A DNA stretch of 64,000 nucleotides from Streptomyces sp. A012304 (GTDB lineage Bacteria; Actinomycetota; Actinomycetes; Streptomycetales; Streptomycetaceae), in the NCBI RefSeq assembly GCF_026008495.1, contig NZ_BQUN01000203.1, positions 1-64,000 on the forward strand. The letters run 5' to 3'. A program made the translations under genes and the position numbers. Under the pieces are notes generated by a model that saw only the letters and a list, made by a program, of their open reading frames with translations, was not told the origin of the DNA and made no database searches. This document shows, in pieces, positions 26,453 to 34,174 of this stretch. The stretch's first letter is position 1. The number at the start of each line of letters is the position of its first letter.

Positions 26453-28303
26453 TCAGTCGTCTTCGTTGTCGCCGAAGTCGGGGCGGACGTCCCGGGCGGC
26501 CATGATCTCGTCGTTGGACGTGCCGGCGGCGACCATCGGCCACACCATGGCGTCCTCGTGGACCACGAAGTCGATGACGACCGGGCGGTCGTTGACGGAA
26601 TTCGCCTCTTCGATGACCTTGTCGAGGTCGGCCGGGTCCTCGCAGCGGATCGCGTAGCAGCCCATGGCCTCCGACAGCTTCACGAAGTCGGGGACGCGGG
26701 TGCCGCGGGCGGCGGGGTTGACGTCGTCCGGCCCGGAGTGCAGCACGGTGTTGGAGTAGCGCTGGTTGTAGAACAGCGTCTGCCACTGGCGCACCATCCC
26801 GAGGGCGCCGTTGTTGATGATGGCGACCTTGATCGGGATGTTGTTCAGGGCGCAGGTGGTGAGCTCCTGGTTGGTCATCTGGAAGCAGCCGTCACCGTCG
26901 ATCGCCCAGACCGTCTGCGACGGGGCTCCCGCCTTGGCGCCCATGGCGGCCGGGACCGCGTAGCCCATCGTGCCCGCGCCGCCGGAGTTCAGCCAGGTGG
27001 CGGGCTTGTCGTACTGGATGAAGTGCGCGGCCCACATCTGGTGCTGGCCGACGCCCGCCGCGAAGATCGTGCCCTCGGGCGCGAGCCGGCCGATGCGCTC
27101 GATGACCTGCTGCGGGGAGAGCGAGCCGTCCTCGGGCTGGTCGTATCCGAGGGGGTAGGTCTCGCGCCAGCGGCTGAGGTCCTTCCACCAGGCGCTGTAG
27201 TCGCCCTGGTTGCCCTCGCTGTGCTCCTTCTGCACGGCCTGGATCAGGTCCGCGATGACCTCGCGGGCGTCCCCGACGATCGGGACGTCGGCGGCGCGGT
27301 TCTTGCCGATCTCCGCCGGGTCGATGTCCGCGTGGACGATCTTGGCGTACGGGGCGAAGCTGTCCAGCTTGCCGGTGACGCGGTCGTCGAAGCGGGCGCC
27401 GAGGGCGACGATCAGGTCGGCCTTCTGCAGACCGGTGACGGCGGCCACCGAGCCGTGCATGCCCGGCATGCCCAGGTGCTGCGGGTGGCTGTCGGGGAAG
27501 GCGCCCAGCGCCATCAGGGTGGTGGTGACGGGCGCGCCGGTCAGCTCGGCGAGGACCTTCAGCTCCGCGGTGGCGCCGGCCTTCAGGACACCGCCGCCGA
27601 CGTACAGGATCGGCCGCTTGGCGGCGGTGATCAGCTTGGCGGCCTCACGGATCTGCTTGGCGTGCGGCTTGGTCACCGGGCGGTAGCCGGGCAGGTCCAT
27701 GGTGGGCGGCCAGGAGAAGGTGGTCTTCGCCTGGAGGGCGTCCTTGGCGATGTCGACCAGGACCGGGCCGGGGCGGCCGGTGGAGGCGATGTGGAACGCC
27801 TGCGCGATGATCCGCGGGATGTCCTCGGCCTTGGTGACCAGGAAGTTGTGCTTGGTGATCGGCATGGTGATGCCGACGATGTCCGCCTCCTGGAAGGCGT
27901 CCGTGCCGATCGCCGAGGAGGCGACCTGGCCGGTGATCGCGACCAGCGGCACGGAGTCCATGTGGGCGTCGGCGATCGGCGTGACCAGGTTGGTGGCGCC
28001 GGGGCCGGAGGTGGCCATGCAGACGCCGACCTTGCCGGTGGCCTGCGCGTAGCCGGTGGCCGCGTGGCCGGCGCCCTGCTCGTGGCGGACCAGGACGTGG
28101 CGCACCCGGGTGGAGTCCATCAGCGGGTCGTAGGCGGGAAGGATCGCCCCGCCGGGAATGCCGAATACCGTGTCGGCGCCGACCTCCTCGAGAGAACGGA
28201 TGAGGGACTGCGCACCCGTGACGTGCTCGACGGACGCGGAGTGCTGTCCTCCGGATCGGGGCCGCGGCTGCGGGTGATGGGCCCCGGTGGCCTGCTCGGT
28301 CAT
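26453..28303 (-). CDS. ilvB: Acetolactate synthase large (catalytic) subunit
   Basis: 616 residues from ATG 28303; an ATG two codons earlier (28309) is possible, but its AGAAGAG site would be too close. The three ThDP-enzyme domains are present: the N-terminal pyrimidine-binding domain with VFGIPGGAILPAYD and the catalytic Glu in VRHEQGA, the central domain, and the C-terminal PP domain with the GDGCFQMTNQELTT motif. It makes acetolactate or acetohydroxybutyrate, the first common step of branched-chain amino acid synthesis. Expression is likely controlled by the leader peptide and attenuator directly upstream. Confidence 0.97.
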   Translation of the reverse strand: MTEQATGAHHPQPRPRSGGQHSASVEHVTGAQSLIRSLEEVGADTVFGIPGGAILPAYDPLMDSTRVRHVLVRHEQGAGHAATGYAQATGKVGVCMATSGPGATNLVTPIADAHMDSVPLVAITGQVASSAIGTDAFQEADIVGITMPITKHNFLVTKAEDIPRIIAQAFHIASTGRPGPVLVDIAKDALQAKTTFSWPPTMDLPGYRPVTKPHAKQIREAAKLITAAKRPILYVGGGVLKAGATAELKVLAELTGAPVTTTLMALGAFPDSHPQHLGMPGMHGSVAAVTGLQKADLIVALGARFDDRVTGKLDSFAPYAKIVHADIDPAEIGKNRAADVPIVGDAREVIADLIQAVQKEHSEGNQGDYSAWWKDLSRWRETYPLGYDQPEDGSLSPQQVIERIGRLAPEGTIFAAGVGQHQMWAAHFIQYDKPATWLNSGGAGTMGYAVPAAMGAKAGAPSQTVWAIDGDGCFQMTNQELTTCALNNIPIKVAIINNGALGMVRQWQTLFYNQRYSNTVLHSGPDDVNPAARGTRVPDFVKLSEAMGCYAIRCEDPADLDKVIEEANSVNDRPVVIDFVVHEDAMVWPMVAAGTSNDEIMAARDVRPDFGDNEDD

Positions 28304-28372
28304 CGGCATTCTCTTCTCGATGCTGAGGGTTTATGCGTGTTTTGTACGGTGTGCGACTGCTGCTGATGCAAC

Positions 28373-28406
28373 AAAAAACCCCTCGTGCCGAAAGGCAAGC
28401 GAGGGG
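28373..28406 (-). terminator. Attenuator terminator of the ilvBNC operon
   Basis: On the minus strand CCCCTCG (28406-28400) pairs with CGAGGGG (28385-28379), with an inner TGCC/GGCA helix and TTTC loop. It is followed by six Ts (28378-28373). It lies between the leader peptide and ilvB, the layout of ribosome-mediated attenuation. Confidence 0.85.
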
Positions 28407-28460
28407 AGCGCGCCGGGTGGGGTCGCTGGGAGTCCGGGTCCGTCCGGAGCGTCACCAGCT

Positions 28461-28502
28461 TCAGCCGACGCGCTTGCCAAGTACGAGAATTCGGGTGCGC
28501 AT
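28461..28502 (-). CDS. ilvB leader peptide (MRTRILVLGKRVG)
   Basis: A 13-residue peptide with Ile-Leu-Val-Leu in a row, encoded partly by rare codons (ATT, GTA, CTT). A GGGAGG site precedes the ATG at 28502. When charged branched-chain tRNAs are scarce, a ribosome stalling on these codons should prevent the downstream terminator from forming. This leader is well known from Streptomyces ilvB. The promoter must lie within or just after the 3' end of cdgC. Confidence 0.85.
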   Translation of the reverse strand: MRTRILVLGKRVG

Positions 28503-28535
28503 GGCATTGACCCTCCCCCCGGCGCGCACCGACTG

Positions 28536-31500
28536 TCAAGTGGGTGGGACAGGCGTCTCATTATGTGAGCGCAGTGAACTCCCGCTGCCCAGGACGGCGG
28601 CCACACCACTGGTGTACACCCCCGCGCCGCCGCCCGCGAACGCCGGCTCGACGGGCCCGTGCGGCACCGGGTACTGGCCGCGGCCGAGCGCCCTGCGCAG
28701 CCGGTACTCGTCGAGCGACCCGGAGAAGGCCATGCCCTGCCCGTGCGTGCAGCCCATCGAGCGCAGGGCCACGACCTGCTCGGGCAGGTCGACGCCCTCC
28801 GCCACGGACTGGAGCCCGAGATCGCCGGCGATCCGCAGCAGCCCATTGGTGATCTTGTGCAGCCGTGCCGACTCGACGACGCCCTCGACCAGACCACGAT
28901 CGAGTTTCAGTATGTCGACGGGGAGCCGGCGCAGGGCCGTTATGGCCACACAGCCGCCGCCGAAGCCGTCCAGGGCGATGCGCACGCCGAGGCGCTTGAG
29001 CGCGCCCAGCCGCCGTTCCAGCTCGTCCAGCGGCACCCTGGGGTCTATGTCGGACAGCTCGATCACCAGCGACCCGGACGGCAGCCCGTGCCGCGTCAGC
29101 AGGGCCTCGACCGAGCCCAGCGGCATCGACCGGTCCAGCAGGCGCCGGGCGTCCACCCGGACGACCACCGGTACGTTCAGCCGGCTCGCGGCCCGGTCGG
29201 CGGCCTGCGCGACCGCCTCCTCCAGCACCCAGCGGCCCAGCTCCGCGGTCTTGTCGCTGTCCTCCGCGACCCGCAGGAACTCCGCGGGCGTGAAGAGCAC
29301 GCCCTGTGAGGAGCGCCAGCGCGCCTCGGCGGCGACCGACGAGATCCGGCCGTCCTCCAGCCGCACCACCGGCTGGTGCAGCAGCGCGAACTCCCCGTCG
29401 TGCAGAGCGGCCCGCAACCGCGTCGCCAGCTCCGCCTTCCGTACGACGTCCTGCTGCATCTGCGGCTTGTACAGCTCGACCCGGCCCTTGCCGCCCGCCT
29501 TGGCGCGGTACATGGCGAGGTCGGCGTTGCGCAGCAGCTCACCGGCGCCGAGCCCGGGTTCGGCGAAGGCCACGCCGATGGACGCGGCGACCCGTACCTC
29601 GTTGCCGTCGATGGCATAGGGCTGGGAGAGGGTGACCCGCAGGCGGTCGGCGAGCTCCAGGATGTGGCCTTCGCGGGCGGCGCGGTCGCGGGTGGTGTCG
29701 CCGACGATCAGGGCCGCGAACTCGTCGCCGCCCAGCCGGGAGGCGGTGTCGCCCTGCCGGACGGCGTCCTGGAGCCGGCGGGCGGCCTGGACGAGCAGTT
29801 CGTCCCCGGCCTGGTGGCCGATGGTGTCGTTGACCGCCTTGAAGCCGTCGAGGTCGATGAAGAGGACGGCCGTGTTGCGCAGGGCGGTGCCCCGGTCGGA
29901 GCTGCGGCGGCCGGAGAGCGCCTGCTGGACGCGCCGGGTGAACAGGGCGCGGTTGGGCAGGTCGGTGAGCGGGTCGTGCTCGGCGTTGTGCTGGAGCTGC
30001 GCCTGGAGGCGCACCCGTTCGGTCACGTCCCGGCTGTTGAAGATCAGGCCGCCGTGGTGGCGGTTGACGGTCGACTCCACGTTGAGCCAGCCGCCGTCGC
30101 CGGAGCGGAAGCGGCACTCGATGCGGGTGGTGGGTTCCTCCTGGGGGCTGGCGGCGAGGAAGCGGCGCACCTCGTGCACCACGCAGCCCAGGTCCTCCGG
30201 ATGGATCAGGTTGGCCAGTTCCGTGCCCACGAGTTCCTCGGCGGGCCGGCCGTAGACGCCTGCGGCGGCCGGGGAGACGTACCGGAGGATTCCGCTGGGG
30301 GCGGCGATCATGATGACGTCGCTGGAGCCCTGCACCAGGGAGCGGAAGTGGTTCTCCTTCTGCGCCAGTTCCTGGGTGAGGGTGATGTTGTCGAGCAGCA
30401 TGATGCCCTGGCGCACCACGAGGGCGAGCACCACGGCGCCCCCGGTCAGCAGGACCACGCGGTCGACGCTGCGGCCGTTGAGGACGTTGTACAGGATCCC
30501 CAGGAAGCAGACGGCGGCGGCGAGATAGGGCGTGAGGGCGGCGAGGGAGCCGGTGATGGGCCGGGTGGCCGGATACCGGCCGGGGTCGCCTCCGGAGCCG
30601 GGTGGCGGCTGCACGGGCGGATGGCCGCCCGGGCGCTGGCCGGGCACGTGCTCGTGCACCACGCGCGAGTGGCCCTCGTCCGGCGCGCCGCGCTGGCGGG
30701 AGGCGGCCCAGGGGGCGTAGGCGAGGAGCAGCGAGCCCGCGAACCAGCCCGCGTCGAGGAGCTGGCCCGAGCGGTAGCTGTTGTGCATCAGCGGGGAGGT
30801 GAACAGGGCGTCGCACATCACGGTCAGCGCGAGGGCGCCGACGGCCGTGTTGACCGCCGTGCGGTTGGCCCACGAACGCCGGAAGTGCAGCACCAGCACC
30901 ATGCTCACCAGGGCGATGTCCAGCAGCGGGTACGCCAGACTCAGCGCCGCGTGCGCCACGCTCGGGCCGTCGAGCTGCGCGGCCTGCGCGAGGGCGAGGC
31001 TCCAGGAGAGGGTGAGCAGCGAGCCCGCGATCAGCCAGGCGTCCAGCACCAGGCAGACCCAGCCGGCCTTGGTCACGGGCCGGGCGGCGAGCACGAGCAG
31101 GCCCACGATCGCGGGCGGCGCGAAGCACAGGAAGAACAGGTCGGCGTAGCTGGGGGTCGGCACGGGCCGGTTCAGGACGACCTCGTACCAGCCCCAGACC
31201 AGGTTGCCCAGGGCGGCCATCGTCGAGGAGAGCGCGAACAGCAGCCAGGCCGACCGGAAGCGGACGCGGCGGGTGCGCGCGTACAGGAAGCAGGAGACCG
31301 CGGCGGCGCCCGCGGCGGCGCAGAGACCGAAGTCGCCCATGATCAGGGCGAGCTGGTCGGAGCCCCAGCCGAGCGCGGAACCGACGGCGTAGGCCGCGCA
31401 CACCAGGGCCAGCAGCAGTTGGTGGACCGTGCTCGACGCCCAGCGGCCGGAGGACGGCCGCTCGGCCGGCGGAGCCGCCGCCGTGGGCTGGGCCCGCAGT

Positions 31501-31541
31501 GCCGCGTCGAGGAGGGTCGTGGAGGTCGGCGGCGACGTCAC
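28536..31541 (-). CDS. cdgC: Membrane PAS-GGDEF-EAL protein, probable diguanylate cyclase CdgC
   Basis: 1001 residues from GTG 31541, which has GGGAGG five bases upstream; earlier in-frame starts (ATG 31736 and others) add an Arg/Pro-rich, poorly coding stretch. Around ten membrane helices span about 38-380. A PAS domain (395-505), GGDEF (515-690) and EAL (700-950) domains follow. The GGDEF motif (604-608) is intact and preceded at the standard five-residue distance by an RxxD I-site (R595, D598). The EAL domain lacks key metal ligands (R795 replaces the Asn, G859 the second Asp), so phosphodiesterase activity is unlikely. Position and domain order match S. coelicolor CdgC (SCO5511), a developmental c-di-GMP synthase. 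Confidence 0.85.
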   Translation of the reverse strand: MTSPPTSTTLLDAALRAQPTAAAPPAERPSSGRWASSTVHQLLLALVCAAYAVGSALGWGSDQLALIMGDFGLCAAAGAAAVSCFLYARTRRVRFRSAWLLFALSSTMAALGNLVWGWYEVVLNRPVPTPSYADLFFLCFAPPAIVGLLVLAARPVTKAGWVCLVLDAWLIAGSLLTLSWSLALAQAAQLDGPSVAHAALSLAYPLLDIALVSMVLVLHFRRSWANRTAVNTAVGALALTVMCDALFTSPLMHNSYRSGQLLDAGWFAGSLLLAYAPWAASRQRGAPDEGHSRVVHEHVPGQRPGGHPPVQPPPGSGGDPGRYPATRPITGSLAALTPYLAAAVCFLGILYNVLNGRSVDRVVLLTGGAVVLALVVRQGIMLLDNITLTQELAQKENHFRSLVQGSSDVIMIAAPSGILRYVSPAAAGVYGRPAEELVGTELANLIHPEDLGCVVHEVRRFLAASPQEEPTTRIECRFRSGDGGWLNVESTVNRHHGGLIFNSRDVTERVRLQAQLQHNAEHDPLTDLPNRALFTRRVQQALSGRRSSDRGTALRNTAVLFIDLDGFKAVNDTIGHQAGDELLVQAARRLQDAVRQGDTASRLGGDEFAALIVGDTTRDRAAREGHILELADRLRVTLSQPYAIDGNEVRVAASIGVAFAEPGLGAGELLRNADLAMYRAKAGGKGRVELYKPQMQQDVVRKAELATRLRAALHDGEFALLHQPVVRLEDGRISSVAAEARWRSSQGVLFTPAEFLRVAEDSDKTAELGRWVLEEAVAQAADRAASRLNVPVVVRVDARRLLDRSMPLGSVEALLTRHGLPSGSLVIELSDIDPRVPLDELERRLGALKRLGVRIALDGFGGGCVAITALRRLPVDILKLDRGLVEGVVESARLHKITNGLLRIAGDLGLQSVAEGVDLPEQVVALRSMGCTHGQGMAFSGSLDEYRLRRALGRGQYPVPHGPVEPAFAGGGAGVYTSGVAAVLGSGSSLRSHNETPVPPT
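28560..28565 (-). promoter_or_regulatory. Possible -10 element for the ilvB leader inside the cdgC 3' end
   Basis: CATAAT on the minus strand lies 58 bases upstream of the leader ATG, within the last ten codons of cdgC. No good -35 is found at the right distance, so this is a weak candidate. Confidence 0.25.
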
Positions 31542-31954
31542 CGGGGCCTCCCGGTCCGCTCCGTCGCGGGGTCCCGCGGGGCCCGGTGCGCCGGGTGGGC
31601 ATGCCTGCCCAGGGCGCTGTTCCCGCGCCGGTGATGGCTGCGCCGAGTCCCGGGACCTGCGGGGCCACCGCATGCGCGCGCGGCCGTGCAACAGGGCCGT
31701 CGGCGGCGACTCCGCCGCGTCGGATCGTTCGTCCATAGGCCGTGCATCGCCCGTCGCCCCCCTCACAGTCTGAAATGTGCGTCCCCGGCGCCGAACGGTG
31801 CACGGCGCAGCCCCTGTCGGGACGATACACCAGTCTCGTCACTCAGGGACATAGTTCCTCTACGCTCAGTGACGACCAGCGGCGACGCGCGTACGGCCCG
31901 CGTCCGAAGGACTGCGGAGGGTGCCCGAACCGGATCACGCGCGTCCCGTGCCCG
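31542..31954. other. Upstream region of cdgC, no gene supported
   Basis: This 413-bp gap runs between the 2-hydroxyacid dehydrogenase stop and the chosen cdgC start. Both genes are on the minus strand. It holds a candidate promoter with -10 TATCGT on the minus strand (31827-31822) and a BldD-like box overlapping its weak -35. Open frames through it are Arg/Pro-rich and lack ribosome sites. A long 5' untranslated region of about 275 bases would result for cdgC. Confidence 0.5.
31839..31851. promoter_or_regulatory. Candidate BldD-binding box upstream of cdgC
   Basis: On the minus strand TGTCCCTGAGTGA matches 8 of 9 fixed positions of the BldD consensus TnACnC(A/T)GnGTnA, with only one A replaced by T. 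It sits at the -35 position of the candidate cdgC promoter. BldD with bound c-di-GMP represses several GGDEF-protein genes in Streptomyces. Confidence 0.45.
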
Positions 31955-32920
31955 TCATGCTTCGTCGGTGGCGCCCGTCGTAAGGATCACGTGGCGCAGG
32001 GGCTCCTGGTTCACGAAACGGTGCAACTGATCCACCAACAGGCGTTTGGCGCGCGGCAGGAAGGCGGACGTGGGGCCGCCGACGTGCGGGCTGATCAGCA
32101 CGCCCGGCGCCCGCCACAGGGGGTGGCCGGGGGGCAGCGGCTCGGGGTCGACGACGTCCAGGGCCGCCGTGATGCGGCCGGTCTCCAGCTCCGCCAGCAG
32201 CGCCTTGGTGTCGACGACGGCTCCCCGGGCGACATTGACCAGCAGCGCGCCGTCCTTCATGCGGGCGAGGAACTCGGCGTCGACCAGGCCGCGCGTGCTG
32301 TCGGTGAGGGGCGTGGAGAGGATCACGACGTCCGCCTCCGGCAGGAGGGAGGGCAGTTCGGTGAGTGGGTGCACCAGGCCGCGCGCCGTGGTGCGCCGGG
32401 AGCGCGCGACGCGCGCCACCCGCGCGACCTCGAACGGAACGAGCCGGTCCTCGATGGCCGCGCCGATGGCCCCGTAGCCGACGACGAGCACGTTCTTGTC
32501 GGCGAGCGCCGGGTGGAAGCCGCCCTGCCAAAGCCCCTGGTCCTGGGCGCGCACGAACTGGGGGATGCCGCGCAGGGCGGCCAGGGTCAGGGTGAGCGCC
32601 AGCTCGGCCGTGCTCGCCTCGTGCACCCCGCGCGCGTTGCACAGCCGTACGCCGGGCGGGATCGACGGCAGCACGGCGGTGATGTCGTCGACGCCCGCCG
32701 TCAGCGTCTGGATGAGCCTGAGGTGCGGCATCCGCTCCAGCGGCCGCACCTTGACGTGCTGCCGCTTCATGTACGGCACGACGTACACGACGCAGTCGGC
32801 GGGGTCGCCCGGGAAGGCCTGCCGGCCGTCCTCGCCCCCGTCCCAGAGAAGGTAGTCGAGGCCCTCGGGGAGGCCCTGGATCTCGTCCGGCGGGATGGGA
32901 AGCCACACGTCAGCAGTCAT
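31955..32920 (-). CDS. D-isomer-specific 2-hydroxyacid dehydrogenase family protein
   Basis: 321 residues. The Rossmann motif VVGYGAIG gives G148, G150 and G153. The conserved NVARGAVVD segment near 230 and the SPHVGG segment near 280 carry the catalytic Arg and His. The family reduces 2-keto acids or oxidises 2-hydroxyacids with NAD(P). The substrate cannot be told from sequence; it is not a second SerA because it is short and has no ACT domain. It is divergent from an aldo/keto reductase with a 73-bp gap. Confidence 0.85.
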   Translation of the reverse strand: MTADVWLPIPPDEIQGLPEGLDYLLWDGGEDGRQAFPGDPADCVVYVVPYMKRQHVKVRPLERMPHLRLIQTLTAGVDDITAVLPSIPPGVRLCNARGVHEASTAELALTLTLAALRGIPQFVRAQDQGLWQGGFHPALADKNVLVVGYGAIGAAIEDRLVPFEVARVARVARSRRTTARGLVHPLTELPSLLPEADVVILSTPLTDSTRGLVDAEFLARMKDGALLVNVARGAVVDTKALLAELETGRITAALDVVDPEPLPPGHPLWRAPGVLISPHVGGPTSAFLPRAKRLLVDQLHRFVNQEPLRHVILTTGATDEA

Positions 32921-32993
32921 GTCTGGAGGCTATGTCAGGCACGCGCGCGTGCAGAGGTTAGGTTGGGGGCCGGGAAAGGGAGGTTCGCGGCAG

Positions 32994-33992
32994 GTGGAGC
33001 GCAGGACGATCGGCGCGGGGGCGCTCTCGGTGGGGGCCGTCGGTCTCGGGTGCATGCCGATGAGCTGGGCGTACAGCGGGTCGCGGCAGCGGGGGGACGC
33101 GTCGCTGCGGGCCGTGCACCGGGCGCTGGATCTGGGCGTCTCCCTGCTGGACACCGCCGACATGTACGGCCCGTTCACCAATGAGCTGCTGGTGGGGCGG
33201 GTGCTGAAGGAGCGGCGCGCGGACGCGTTCGTGTCGACGAAGGTCGGGCTGCTGGTGGGTGAGCAGCACATCGTGGCCAACGGCCGGCCGGGATATGTGA
33301 AGCGGGCCTGCGACGCCTCGCTGAGGCGGTTGCAGACGGACGTCATCGACCTCTACCAGCTGCACCGCGCCGACCCGGAGGTGCCGGTGGAGGAGACCTG
33401 GGGGGCGATGGCGGAGCTGGTCCGCGCGGGCAAGGTGCGGGCGTTGGGGCTGTGCGCGGTGGGGGCGCGGGGCGGCCGGCGCTCGGGCGGGCGGCTGTAC
33501 GACGCGACGATCCGGCAGTTGCGTCGGGTGCAGCAGGTCTTCCCGGTGAGCGCGGTGGAGGCGGAGTTGTCGGTGTGGTCGCCGGAGGCGCTGGAGACGC
33601 TGCTGCCGTGGTGCGAGCAGCGCGGGGTGGGTTTCCTGGCGGCGATGCCGTTGGGGAATGGTTTCCTCACCGGCACGCTGACGCCGGGCGAGGGTTTCGA
33701 GCCGGACGACATGCGGGCCCGGCATCCCCGTTTCACCGCCGAGATGATGGCCGCGAACCAGCCGATCGTCGCCGGCCTGCGCCGGGTCGCCGCACGGCAC
33801 GGCGAGGACGTGACGGCCGCGCAGGTGGCGCTGGCGTGGGTGCTGGCCCAGGGGCGCCATGTGGTGCCCGTGCCCGGGGCCAAGCAGGAGCGGTGGGTGA
33901 CGGAGAACGCGGGGGCGGCCGGGGTGCGGCTGTCGGAGCGCGACCTGGCGGAGGTGGCGGAGCTGCCGGCCGCCCAGGGGTCGTGGGAGTAG
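32994..33992 (+). CDS. Aldo/keto reductase
   Basis: 332 residues from GTG 32994 (AAGGGAGG about ten bases upstream); a longer frame overlaps the divergent gene. It is a TIM-barrel reductase with the tetrad D53, Y58, K83 and H124 (LLDTADMYG, FVSTKVG, LYQLH). The early GLGCMPMSWAYS and late EQ/KQERWVTENAG blocks fit the AKR12/13-like group that reduces aldehydes or ketones using NADPH. The physiological substrate is unknown. The divergent oxidoreductase may share its promoter region. Confidence 0.85.
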   Translation: MERRTIGAGALSVGAVGLGCMPMSWAYSGSRQRGDASLRAVHRALDLGVSLLDTADMYGPFTNELLVGRVLKERRADAFVSTKVGLLVGEQHIVANGRPGYVKRACDASLRRLQTDVIDLYQLHRADPEVPVEETWGAMAELVRAGKVRALGLCAVGARGGRRSGGRLYDATIRQLRRVQQVFPVSAVEAELSVWSPEALETLLPWCEQRGVGFLAAMPLGNGFLTGTLTPGEGFEPDDMRARHPRFTAEMMAANQPIVAGLRRVAARHGEDVTAAQVALAWVLAQGRHVVPVPGAKQERWVTENAGAAGVRLSERDLAEVAELPAAQGSWE

Positions 33993-34013
33993 GGCCGGGG
34001 CACGTCCTCATGC

Positions 34014-34100
34014 GTATCGGTTCGCGTGGCCGGGGCAGCCTCTCGGTATCGGCTCGCGTGGCCGGGGCGCCTCCACTTCCGTATCGGTTCGCGTGATCGG
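34014..34100. repeat. Three spaced copies of a ~21-bp repeat
   Basis: GTATCGGTTCGCGTGGCCGG occurs at 34014, with close copies at 34046 (one change) and 34081 (two changes near its end). The spacings are 32 and 35 bases, which is near three helical turns. The array lies between the aldo/keto reductase stop and the sugar dehydrogenase start. Confidence 0.75.
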
Positions 34101-34174
34101 GAACCCGTGGGGCGCGAGCGGTGTAAGACAAGTAGAACCCGCGCTGGAACCGCTCCGTCGAAGGGACCCAGATC

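Noticed and set aside
31542..31842. Upstream extensions of cdgC (starts at 31736 and 31766) and an overlapping 767-codon frame
   Set aside because: Arg/Pro-rich with more A/T at third positions than real genes here, and no ribosome site; GTG 31541 has GGGAGG.
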